A stretch of DNA of 64,000 nt from Rhabditoides inermis (Eukaryota > Nematoda > Chromadorea > Rhabditida > Rhabditidae): positions 1 through 64,000 of the forward strand of contig CAWZYM010000375.1 in assembly GCA_963966185.1 (NCBI GenBank), written 5' to 3'. The position numbers and the translations under genes were made by a program. How positions within the stretch are numbered: position 1 is the first letter of the stretch; every line of letters starts with the position of its first letter. This document shows, in pieces, positions 23,415 through 36,100 of the stretch. Under the pieces are notes generated by a model. The model was not told where the DNA came from, made no database searches, and worked only from the letters and a program-made list of their open reading frames with translations.

Positions 23415-25228
23415 ACGCAGCTTCTGTACGAGCGACAACTTGTTTACTTTACATATTGATGGGGGCGTGCGATAGCCGCTCTTTGATGCATCTCTCATCA
23501 GTTTGAATTGTTGTGTTTATTCTGCCAGTCGTCACATTATAGACAGTGGAGCGGTCAACGTTTCTCATTAGTAGTTTTTGTCCTCAGTTTTCAAATTAGC
23601 AGATGTTCTTTTGGAGGTCATTTTCGGACACAACATATGTTCCCCAAGAAAAAAAGATACCACCCTCTTGCTCTCTCTCTCCCTCTCTCTCTCAACTCTC
23701 AACATTATACGGCTCATTGGCGCTCAATTGAGATGCGAGAAATTCGCAATTTCAAAATAAGCGGGGTGCTCGTTTCAGAATGTTTCATTGTGTTTTGTGC
23801 ATAGGTCGAGGAAATCGCGCTTCTCTCTCTCTCTCTCTCCCTCTCTCTCTCAAACATATCCCTTTGATGCTTTGACGGCTTTTCCCCGTGAAGCGTGAGC
23901 GGCGTATCTTTTTCTCTCTCCTCATTTCACCGACTGAAATTTCAGTGCGCTGTGCACTGAAATCGCAGTCGCCTCTCCCTCATACGATTACATTATTCGC
24001 TCTCACAGCTGTTCTTTGAGCGTCAGGCATTCGCAATTTGCATATTGACAGCTATGTGGAAAGTCCTCATCATAAGCTGGATGGATCCCCTGAGGCAATT
24101 AGCTATTGTAGTCTAGGGCTGGTAGACGAAAAGGTGGCAGATGTGTGGCTCACTATGGATCTCTGTTCTAGTCTTCTCTGCGCCTATTCTCATCGCGCAC
24201 TCTCTCGCTGCTCTCGCCACCTGCTCTCTCCCTCACTCTCGTGCGAAATGCGCGCGAAACGCAAAGCTGACCTCACTGTGGAAGCTCCGATCGATTGTCG
24301 CTGCTGCTCCTTTTCAAAACTCTCATCCTTTCCTTTTTTTCATCACTCTCGTTCCGACTTTTATGTGTCCCTTTTCTATAACACTCTTGTGTGGAAGTAG
24401 TGTTTGTTCACTGGCTTTCGATTCTCACCAACCACCCGATCGCAGCTGGCTTTTGAATTGCCGTGTGTTGTTTGTAATGCGACTTTCGAAATTCATTGCG
24501 CGGCGAGTGAGAACAGAGTTCGTCTTGTGCCATTCATACCCCTTCTTTCGAAAACGTACTTTTAGGGAGCTCAATTAGTAGGCAAACATGACTTGGAACG
24601 GACCGGCAGCCATTTCGGAAATATTGAATTCACTTTTGCGACGCTGCCTCGCCTCGCCTGCCGGCAAGTGCAGGGTGTAATTTTTTTTTCTCTCATGTCC
24701 GAAACACACTACCTTCTGAACTATGCGCTCATCCCTGCCCTAGACTGCTTTCTCCTGCGCTTACGAATGCATTGTTGATATTCGCGAGATATTCTTCCGG
24801 CTTGACCGCTTGAGATGACACCGTTGTTATTGCTTTTTTGTATTATATACGTTTTCTATGAATGCCGATGCGTTCCTTATACGTTTCACGTTGCGTATTG
24901 ATTGCAGGTTGCATGCGAAGGAAGAAGTGAGCCCCTCTCCATCCTCATCACACAATGACCGTCTCTTACATGCTCGACGTATCGCACACGTCGATCCTAG
25001 GTATCGATTTATCGATTTATTGATTGGTTATTATCATGAGCTTTGCGCTGTTTATTTAGATACGCTATTGATCTACGCGGAGTTCCTCTGCGCTTTTGTA
25101 TTTTGTTGTAACGTATTTGACACGTTGTCAATGTGCGGTTTAGAAACATGCGATGAGTAAACCTGGCGCTTCAAACTCTTGTACGGAGTTGACAACTTTC
25201 CAGGGGTTTTCTTTTCTAAAAAGCTATT
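21914..25228. repeat. 3.3-kb tandem unit, copy 2
   Basis: 3315 bp, nearly identical to copy 1. Most differences are in (CT)n length; a few are single bases (for example TAGATATA for TAGATAGA near 22132). Confidence 0.95.
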
Positions 25229-26368
25229 TCCGGCGCAGTGATTTTCACATGTTTTGCTAATACACGTGATGTCATTTCGATCGTCGATCGATAGATCAAT
25301 AGATCGACCGATCGATGGAGGGAGCAGGTTGGACCGGGCGCGCGGCTGGGCAACGACGGAATGATGGGGAGAGGGGGGAGGGGAGAGGACGACTGGGCTA
25401 GCAAGATGTCTAGACATGGGTGTCTAGAGTCTATTGGAAATTTAGATAGATATGTCTACATATGTCTAAGGATTGATTTCGTATATTCCAAATTGCGCTG
25501 CTTGCGCGCGACCGGTGAAAAAACGCCTTTGCGCACGAATGGTGCGGGGTATTATTTGAACTGGAGGCGGAAACTTTATCAATGTCCACTTTCATCGAAA
25601 ATTCTAATCGTTCAGCGCCTCCTTACTCTTTCTCTTTCTCTCTCTCATCCTCCGTCTAGGCTCATTCCAGTTATACTGCGTGAATGAAAGCATGCATGAT
25701 GAAGTATGTATTAGCGATACAAATTTGATTCGATTACTTTATCTTCCCATATTCGTTGTGATTTTTGATATTTGATTGATGATACACAATTCCCAAATTT
25801 GGACAATATTGGTGCACTCCAATCCATCTCCATTTATGATCGATGATCGCTTTCATTCATTCTATCAAGCGAATGCGTGAATCACGCGAATCTTTTTACA
25901 CTTTCAACATACGCTGGCCGCTCGCTTTTTCCCAAGCCATCGCTGAATGTCCAATTGTCGTAAACGCTTTCCAGAAGTTTGTTTGTATTCCGGAGCAGAA
26001 CAAAACAGTTCTGACGCCCTCGTTTTGTGAATTTCGAAATGTTCCAACTGCCTCCTACGCACATTTATTTCCATTAGTCGCCAAGATCAACTTCAAGTGT
26101 TTATCCGGATCGTTATGGCTTAGTAATATGACATCACATTCGCAATGATAGGATAGTAAGCATACAGTGGGCATCTTTTGGACCGAGAGCGGGGGAAAAG
26201 CTGATGAGTCATTCAGTTAGTGGTTAGTCATTATTATGCCTTCTCACTGTGTGTTTTGCTCGTCTTTGCTCGAGTAACTAGTAGTGTTTGCATAGCGGAT
26301 AAGAGGCGGGCAGATGAGATGAGTATGTGCAGGAAATCAGCCACCGGCATACCCTACTACATATTCCT

Positions 26369-26418
<50 letters not shown>

Positions 26419-26684
26419 GTCTCTCTCCCCCTCTCTCTCTCTCCCTTCCCCCTCTCCTCTCTTTCGTGTTTCTGTTTTTATCCATTCTTCATATTATCAA
26501 ATGTCCATTCACTGATAGTATATCTGATTAGGAACTAGAAGACAGCGATACCACTAAAAGACTCGCTGTCTTCCTTCCGATATTTTTATTGTGTCGGCTC
26601 GCTTTGACATTTCCGCGCACTTTTTGCTTATCATGGGAACCGTTTATTGGCCACAGATCTCGCGGGGGCGCAGACACTTGCCCT

Positions 26685-26738
<54 letters not shown>

Positions 26739-28553
26739 ACGCAGCTTCTGTACGAGCGACAACTTGTTTACTTTACATATTGATGGGGGCGTGCGATAGC
26801 CGCTCTTTGATGCATCTCTCATCAGTTTGAATTGTTGTGTTTATTCTGCCAGTCGTCACATTATAGACAGTGGAGCGGTCAACGTTTCTCATTAGTAGTT
26901 TTTGTCCTCAGTTTTCAAATTAGCAGATGTTCTTTTGGAGGTCATTTTCGGACACAACATATGTTCCCCAAGAAAAAAAGATACCACCCTCTTGCTCTCT
27001 CTCTCCCTCTCTCTCTCAACTCTCAACATTATACGGCTCATTGGCGCTCAATTGAGATGCGAGAAATTCGCAATTTCAAAATAAGCGGGGTGCTCGTTTC
27101 AGAATGTTTCATTGTGTTTTGTGCATAGGTCGAGGAAATCGCGCTTCTCTCTCTCTCTCTCTCTCCCTCTCTCTCTCAAACATATCCCTTTGATGCTTTG
27201 ACGGCTTTTCCCCGTGAAGCGTGAGCGGCGTATCTTTTTCTCTCTCCTCATTTCACCGACTGAAATTTCAGTGCGCTGTGCACTGAAATCGCAGTCGCCT
27301 CTCCCTCATACGATTACATTATTCGCTCTCACAGCTGTTCTTTGAGCGTCAGGCATTCGCAATTTGCATATTGACAGCTATGTGGAAAGTCCTCATCATA
27401 AGCTGGATGGATCCCCTGAGGCAATTAGCTATTGTAGTCTAGGGCTGGTAGACGAAAAGGTGGCAGATGTGTGGCTCACTATGGATCTCTGTTCTAGTCT
27501 TCTCTGCGCCTATTCTCATCGCGCACTCTCTCGCTGCTCTCGCCACCTGCTCTCTCCCTCACTCTCGTGCGAAATGCGCGCGAAACGCAAAGCTGACCTC
27601 ACTGTGGAAGCTCCGATCGATTGTCGCTGCTGCTCCTTTTCAAAACTCTCATCCTTTCCTTTTTTTCATCACTCTCGTTCCGACTTTTATGTGTCCCTTT
27701 TCTATAACACTCTTGTGTGGAAGTAGTGTTTGTTCACTGGCTTTCGATTCTCACCAACCACCCGATCGCAGCTGGCTTTTGAATTGCCGTGTGTTGTTTG
27801 TAATGCGACTTTCGAAATTCATTGCGCGGCGAGTGAGAGCAGAGTTCGTCTTGTGCCATTCATACCCCTTCTTTCGAAAACGTACTTTTAGGGAGCTCAA
27901 TTAGTAGGCAAACATGACTTGGAACGGACCGGCAGCCATTTCGGAAATATTGAATTCACTTTTGCGACGCTGCCTCGCCTCGCCTGCCGGCAAGTGCAGG
28001 GTGTAATTTTTTTCTCTCATGTCCGAAACACACTACCTTCTGAACTATGCGCTCATCCCTGCCCTAGACTGCTTTCTCCTGCGCTTACGAATGCATTGTT
28101 GATATTCGCGAGATATTCTTCCGGCTTGACCGCTTGAGATGACACCGTTGTTATTGCTTTTTTGTATTATATACGTTTTCTATGAATGCCGATGCGTTCC
28201 TTATACGTTTCACGTTGCGTATTGATTGCAGGTTGCATGCGAAGGAAGAAGTGAGCCCCTCTCCATCCTCATCACACAATGACCGTCTCTTACATGCTCG
28301 ACGTATCGCACACGTCGATCCTAGGTATCGATTTATCGATTTATTGATTGGTTATGATCATGAGCTTTGCGCTGTTTATTTAGATACGCTATTGATCTAC
28401 GCGGAGTTCCTCTGCGCTTTTGTATTTTGTTGTAACGTATTTGACACGTTGTCAATGTGCGGTTTAGAAACATGCGATGAGTAAACCTGGCGCTTCAAAC
28501 TCTTGTACGGAGTTGACAACTTTCCAGGGGTTTTCTTTTCTAAAAAGCTATTT
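25229..28553. repeat. 3.3-kb tandem unit, copy 3
   Basis: About 3325 bp, nearly identical to copies 1 and 2. It ends at the shared AAAAAGCTATTT and then passes into unique sequence 125 bp before the first bestrophin exon found. Confidence 0.95.
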
Positions 28554-28678
28554 GTTTCGAGGCGGTCAATAGCGGTCAATAAGGAAAGAGGAAGTGTTTC
28601 GTCGATTCGTTTTTAATATTGTTTTAATATTAAACACCGAAAGGTTTCTTTAATATAGTAATTTAAGGTTTCCTTAAG

Positions 28679-29440
28679 CTGCAGCTGCGATGGCGCGGCA
28701 GCGTGTGGAAGTGCGTGCTCAAAGTGAGTGCAGTTAATCGATAAATCAATAAATCAATTGGATCAATCAATCGATAAATCACCTTCTGCATGGATTTCAT
28801 CTTTGTAATCGTATTTATATCTTCATTACGCACTTTTTATCGATCAGTTATTGATTTATCGATTGCAGGAGCTGCTCATGTTCACGTTCACCTTCTCCAT
28901 CATCACTGCCGTCTACCGCACTCCCGGCGTGCTGAACAAGGAGCAGAGAGAGTGAGTCTGGATTTATTTGATCTTTTTGGTATACTGTAGCGGAATAATT
29001 TGATATAATTTTGTATACTGTAGCGGTAACGGGATTATTTTTTTATTGTACCTGTGTAGGAAAGTGAATTTCACTTCATTATACTATTCTATCATCCCCG
29101 TCCTAGTTTTTGATGGTATATTGTTAAATCTCAAACTATCATGTTCTTACGTTTCAATATCATCTCAATATTCGTATCTTCTATTATTCTATCAATTTGG
29201 TGTCTACTCTATGAAACTCTCTACCTTTTGCTCTTCCGTTTTAACCGAGTCAAACCAAACTATTGTTTCTCTGACTATCACGTAATACAACCACACGCGA
29301 AGAGGGCGGGGTCGCCCCTTTCAACCCCGCCCTCTTCGCAGGTTCTGGGACAACTTCTCTGCGCTGTTTGACGAGAAGATGGACTACATACCTCTCACCT
29401 TCATGCTCGGATTCTTCGTCACCATCATTGTCGGCAGGTA

Positions 29441-29483
<43 letters not shown>

Positions 29484-32099
29484 TCTCTCTCTCTTTCTCA
29501 CTCTCTCTCCCTCTCTCTCTCACTCTCTAACTCTCTTCTTTCTTCCATTCACCTATCTCACTACATACATCAATGATATATTAAAAAAGGATCTTCACCT
29601 CACTGACATATTAAAAAAGGATAGACATCTGTATTGCTTCGAAATACTTAGGGCCCTTTTATACTCCGCCGCCGCCGCTAGCGGCGTAGTGCAAAAGATA
29701 CAAATATCGATTGACACCGCCGGCCGCTGACCGCTGGCCGCTCGCGCACCCCTTTATACTCGAACGCCGCCGCTCACCGCTGGCGGCGGCCGCCACCGCT
29801 AGCGGTCTCCAGCGGCGATAATGCTCGCGAGTATTTTCGCCGCTGCGGCGAGGGTAATGTGCTTGAATGTTTTCAAATATGATAATTTTGTTTTATAAGT
29901 TTTGTTGTACTATGGAACAATACACAATTCTGATTCAGAATATACTAGTTTCAGTACAATTTGAGCTTCCTGTGCTGAGATTTAGACAGTAACATAAATT
30001 GTGTACTAGAGAGTACAGTAATCATGTATTTGTTAAGTAGACAAAATTTTGATAGATTTAACATAAGTTTCAGTTAGTAATCGAAAGAAACACAAATTAA
30101 GAGCACGCTAATATTTTTGTACGCCGCCCGCCGCCCGTTGACTACTCCCAGCGGCGAGCGGTGAGAATACTCGTCTCGGCGGCGAGCGGCGAGCGGTGCG
30201 GCGGCGGCGGAGTATAAAAGGGCCCTAATATCTCGTTTTACTTATGAAGTGAAACGTATGTTATAATCTTATTTCAGGTGGAACGAGATCTTCAATAACA
30301 TTGGCTGGGTGGACAGGTGAGTGGGCGGGGCTCAAGTGGGCGGTGCCTAACCCCACATATTTCAGCACGGCACTCACAATGTCGACGTACCTTCGCGGAT
30401 CGGACGACAAGTCCCGGATGATCCGGAGGAATGTCATTCGCTACATGGTGCTCACTCAGGTGAGAGCGGGAGGCGGGGCTATAAGGGGCGGAGCCTGTTC
30501 GTGGGGAATTCCAGACGGTTTTTCGTCTAAACGTAGTACATCAATTACATTCGAGGAGACAATTGACCATTTGCTATAGACGTGACACGTATACATTGAA
30601 GAAAGGAAACCCAATGGATTACTTGTGCAAAATGCGGCTGAACGAAAATGGCTATGAAGGTTTGACGTCTGAAAAACGACTCCCCTGTATCCTAGGAAAT
30701 ATAAGGTAAAGGTAAAGGTATCCCCCCGATTCAAGAGATCACTCTGCGGAAGGGGTCGAAGGAGGTCTATGGCATACACCCAAGCCAAATGGTTTTCCAA
30801 CGACAGCTCTAGCCTATTTTCGCAATAATGGGGGGTGGCCGTGGGTGGCCTACCCTGCGGGTTACCTTCGCAGCAGACTTTTACCGATTTATCACCTTGG
30901 TACGGTATATCCTATGTGTTATTGTAGTCAGTTAGACCGCCGGCTTTTTATAATGGACGCGAAACATATATTAAGCAACCAATTTTTTAAAACTCGGATA
31001 TGGGCGGGACGATAAGGGGTGGAGCCTCACCTCTCCATTCAGGTGATGATCTTCCGCGACATTTCGATGCAGGTGCGCAAGCGCTTCCCCACACTCGACA
31101 CCATTGTCGCCGCTGGTAATCGATTATTGATTTATAGTTTTATCGATTACTTCATCGATTGATTCCAGGCTACATGTCGGATGACGAGTGCCGCAAGTAC
31201 AACGAGGCTTCCGTGTCGCTCAAGTACTCGAGGTGAGAGGGTGGAGCGAGCGAGAGAGGGGCGGAGTCTGGATGGGCGTGGCTTGCAGGTACTTCCTCCC
31301 GATCCAGTGGTCCTTCTCCATTCTCTACGAGGCGAGAGGCAGCGGAAAGATTGGCTGCGACCTCATGCTCAATGAGATTATAAAAGTATAATATTTTATT
31401 GACAATTCATTTTTGGATTTGTCTTGTTTATGTATTGAATATTGTATCGGTCAAAACATGTTTTTTATTCAAAAACTCATTGAAACGTACATGTGAAAGT
31501 TTTGGGGTGTGGGGTGTGAGATTCACACTTGATGTGAATTCAATTATTTGTGCTAGAATATCGATACAACGTAGCGTATGGTGGGGGTGGGCGAGGCAAA
31601 AGAAGGCGGGAATCTCTGACTTCTCTCGTTTCAGCACATCCAGGACTTCCGGATCGGCCTCGCGCGGCTCAGCAACTTCGACTGGGTGCCCATCCCACTC
31701 GTCTATCCACAGGTATAGACCGTCTCTCTTTTTCTCTCTCTCTCCCTCTCTCTCCCTCTCCCTCCCTCTCCCTCTCTCCCCTCCCTTCTCTCTTTCTGTC
31801 TCTCTCTCCTTCTCCCTCTCCCTCTACCTCTCCCTCTCTCTCACCCTCTCTCCTTCTTCTCTCTCACACCCTCCTTCCCTCATCTCTCACACCCTCCCTC
31901 CCTCCTCTCTCTCACACCTTCCCTCCCTCTTCTCTCTCTCACCCTCCCTCTTTCACCCTCCCTCCCTCTCCCTCCCTCTTCTCTCTCTCTCTCACCCTCC
32001 CTCTCTCACCCTCCCTCCCTCTCCTTCCCTCTCTCTCCCTCTCCCCTCTCTCCCTCTCCCCTATCTCTCCCTCTCCCTCTCGCCCTCCCTCTTCTTCTC

Positions 32100-32159
<60 letters not shown>

Positions 32160-32583
32160 TCTCCCTTCTTTCTCTCACCCCCCCCCCCTCTCTTCTCTCT
32201 CTGTATCTTTCTGTCTCTCTCTCCTTCTCCCTCTCCCTCTTCCTCGCCCTCTCTCTCACCCTTTCTCCCTCTTCTCTCTCACACCCTCCTTCCCTCCTCT
32301 CTCTCTCACACCCTCCCTCCCTCCTCTCTCTCACACTCTCCCTCCTCTCTCTCTCACTCTCCCTCTTTCGCCCTCCCTCTCCCTCCCTCTTCTCTCTCTC
32401 TCACCCTCCCTCTATCACCCTCCCTCTCTCTCTCTCCCTCTCTCTCCCTCTCCCCTCTCTCTCACCCTCCCCCTCTCTCTCCTCTCCCTCTCGCCCTCCC
32501 TCTTCTCTCTCTCCCTCTATCTCCCTCTTCTTCTCACCCTCCCTCCCTCTTCTTTCTCTCTCTCTCACTTTCTCTCTCTCACC

Positions 32584-32614
<31 letters not shown>

Positions 32615-32714
32615 TCTCTCTCTCCCTCTCTCCCCTCTCTCTCACCCTCCCCCCTCTCTCTCACCTTCCCTCTCTCTCTCACCCTCTCTCTCCCTTTCTC
32701 CCCTCTCTCTCTCA

Positions 32715-32767
<53 letters not shown>

Positions 32768-32886
32768 TCTCTCTCTCCCTCTCTCCCCTCTCTCTCACCC
32801 TCCCCCCTCTCTCTCACCTTCCCTCTCTCTCTCACCCTCTCTCTCCCTCTCTCCCCTCTCTCTCTCACCCTCCCTCTTCTCTCTCT

Positions 32887-32935
<49 letters not shown>

Positions 32936-33099
32936 CCTCTCTCCCCTCTCTCTCACCCTCCCCCCTCTCTCTCACCTTCCCTCTCTCTCTCACCCTCTCT
33001 CTCCCTCTCTCCCCTCTCTCTCACCCTCCCCCCTCTCTCTCACCTTCCCTCTCTCTCTCACCCTCTCTCTCCCTCTCTCCCCTCTCTCTCTCACCCTCC

Positions 33100-33161
<62 letters not shown>

Positions 33162-36100
33162 ACCCCCTCCCCCTCCAGGTCGTCTTCCTAGCGGTGCGTG
33201 CCTACTTCTTCCTCTGTCTCATTGCTCGTCAGAGTGTCACCATCGACGGCAAGGTGCCCGAGGACGGCAGTCCGGTGAGTTTTTTTTTTATGTTCACCAC
33301 TGCGGTCCTGCACTGATGATGCCTCAGCAGGCAGTAGACCCCCCGCAGTGGTCGCTATCAGATAGTACTTTTAGTAGTCAACTAGTCTTGAAGTAATTCT
33401 ACTTGTAAGCCTGTCTGCAGGTTAAAGGGTCGAAACAGGATTCCGTCATGTGTCTAGCTATTATGTTCTACTATCTGTTCTCCTATCTACTATGAAAAAC
33501 CCTCATTGTTTGTTTGTTTGTTTGTTTTTTTCTACTCGTGTTACTTCACGTTGTGTTTATATCTTACTCGTATTTCTGCTACTGTTTCTTATGTATGTAA
33601 TTCTATTTGTATTTCTTTCCTGCCCAGCCTATAAAAGGCAATATTTGACAATTGTATTGTATTGTACATGTTTTGTTGTGTACTATATGTTGTTTTACTT
33701 GTCTTTCTTTCTTTTCTCACCGTTCACGGCGAGACCCGCGCTCTCATAAGTGATACCTTGAGAGCGCACCCCCTTCCTAAGTGATACCTGGAAGGACGTT
33801 CCCTAGTATCTTCGTAAGTGATACCTCGAAGAGAACAGGAACACCTCTAAGAATTCTTTCTTATTGCTATCATTCTTTCTTTTTTCTTGGAGGAGCCAAC
33901 CTCTCCCATAAGTGATAACTTGGGAGAGGAGGGCATATCATTTATATGAGAAAAAATCTCACCTTTATGTTACTTTGTTTCTATGATATTTTCAACCTGT
34001 TATTAAATACTTCTTTTGTTTAGTGTTTGGTGATTGGAGTCATTTTCTATCCGTTCTTCTTCATTCAATATACCGTCTTTCTGTTATTCTTCCGAGAGGG
34101 CTCATGTGGTCCGGGCCCCTTACAGTCTATACTTCCTGTTATTCTTCGGTTGCATAAACCACCTTCGATTGACGTTTGGGTAGTACGGGGAAAACCAGGC
34201 AAGGGTATAACCCGTCTACCCTCTAGACTCTTTCGTCGTATTTCGGTGCCTATTTAGGTGTCCCTGCCGTAAAAGGGTTTCTGCCTTTCAAATTCCTGCT
34301 CCTAATCCAAAAACCAAACCAACACGTAAACCATCTTTCTCCACTACCAGTGACTCCTATCTAGTTAAACGCCAGAAGGGCAAAGTTTTGCTAGTCAATG
34401 GTCATTCTTCAAACAGCAATGTGAGTACTAATTGTCCGAACACTAAATGTCTTATCTGTCCACAGGTTGATCACTCTGATCAAATATATTGTTATGCTAC
34501 TAATTGTTATGTAACTACTCTTAGAACGCCCAGTTGCAGTTGTCTTACAACAAATGTGATTTATTGCATTACTTGTCATCAATGTGGCGTTCAATATGTA
34601 GGCATGACACAACGTAGATTCTTGGATCGTATGCGTGATCACAAAACTAAGATCAATCAGAAGAAAACCGATGTACCTCTCTATCGCCATTTCAGTCAAG
34701 CTGGCCATTCGTGGTCAACTACTTCTCTCACTATTCTAGAAGTTATCGAGAAGGTGCATACTGGTAACAAAGCACTTAGTGAAGAACGTGAAGATTTCTG
34801 GATCCGTACCCTTGTTACAGCATATCCTGTTGGCCTTATTGACCAAATCAAGGGATATGAAACTATTACACGTTCTCACATTCGTCCATTCGATAAGAAA
34901 TCTCATCCATTTTTCAACTTCCGCCCACGGACGCACCGCCGACCGAATCACCGCCGTGGTTCGGGACAGGGCGGTTCGTGCACTGATCAGACGGCACTGC
35001 TCAAAGCAGTCAACACTGCCAGTTGGTATGAGAGCTATCGCAATGTCACGTCTATGTCTAATAAATCTAAAAATGTGCTTATGTCATATTTCTTAGAGAA
35101 TCGTTCTGTTCATAATTTGTTGGGGCTTGAAATTCTCTTGGATGTTTACTATTGGTCTATTGAACCTGCCACTAATAATGCTAACAAAGAATCTTTAAAG
35201 AATTTTGTATTCTTGAAGATTCCTTATCTGTGTATGGACATGGAGACTCTCGGAATGTTCTCTCTTTTCAATTCTGCTCCTGTTTTACGTCTTCTTAATT
35301 CATACAACCGTAAAGATAAGCAGAAGATCCGCGTCACTCACTTGGCTACTGACCGTTTGAGTAAATATGTTGTGAATCACAGTCGTGTTATTCGCGAGTA
35401 CAGGGGAGACAAGCCAGTCCCCCTAGACTCCATTCCTTGTTTTTGCCGAAATGCAGAGTTCTCTTCCTATTGTGATCCTCATCATGGACATGTCATTACA
35501 GGTGATCTTGAGATCATCTCTAACGACGCTCTTAGATCGTTCATGAAGAAAGGTGCCAATATGAGAGTGTCTAATTTAAATCTTTCTTTTTCTTCTATCA
35601 TGTCAGTTATCCATTCATCTATCTCAAATATGCTTCAAAGTAACCAAACTCGTTTGTCTATTTCTGATCGCAATTTGCCCGTTCTTACTGGTAAAATTTA
35701 TGACTGTGTACGTATTAAGTTGGAGATGCGTATTGCTTGTAAGCGTTTCAACCCAGTGACTAATTTCAAATCTCTTACTAAAAATGTACATGATAAGTTT
35801 ACTATCACAACTATTGACAAAGCTTCTAGTAATTTTGTAGTGATCTGTAAACGTCTCTATGTTTCTTTCTGTGATGACGAGCTTGGCATCAATTATGGTA
35901 AAGCTTCTGGTAACACCATTTATAAACTTTATAAAGGTAAAGTTGATTTATTGTACGACCGCCTCCTGTATTTATCAATATTTGGTGCTGACAAAGTCAT
36001 TCTTCCTAATATTTATGGTGTTCCTAAACTCCATAAAAATCCTGTAAAATGTCGTTTTATCACTGCTGATCGAGAATGCATTACAAGAGGGCTCTCTAAG

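Noticed and set aside
18601..28553. Recurring 98-145 codon frames in each 3.3-kb unit as genes
   Set aside because: Several overlap in different frames and strands, none shows a domain, and all cross CT repeats or lack splice context.
31399..33396. 590-665 codon Ser/Leu/Pro frames
   Set aside because: They read through the polypyrimidine tract of a bestrophin intron.
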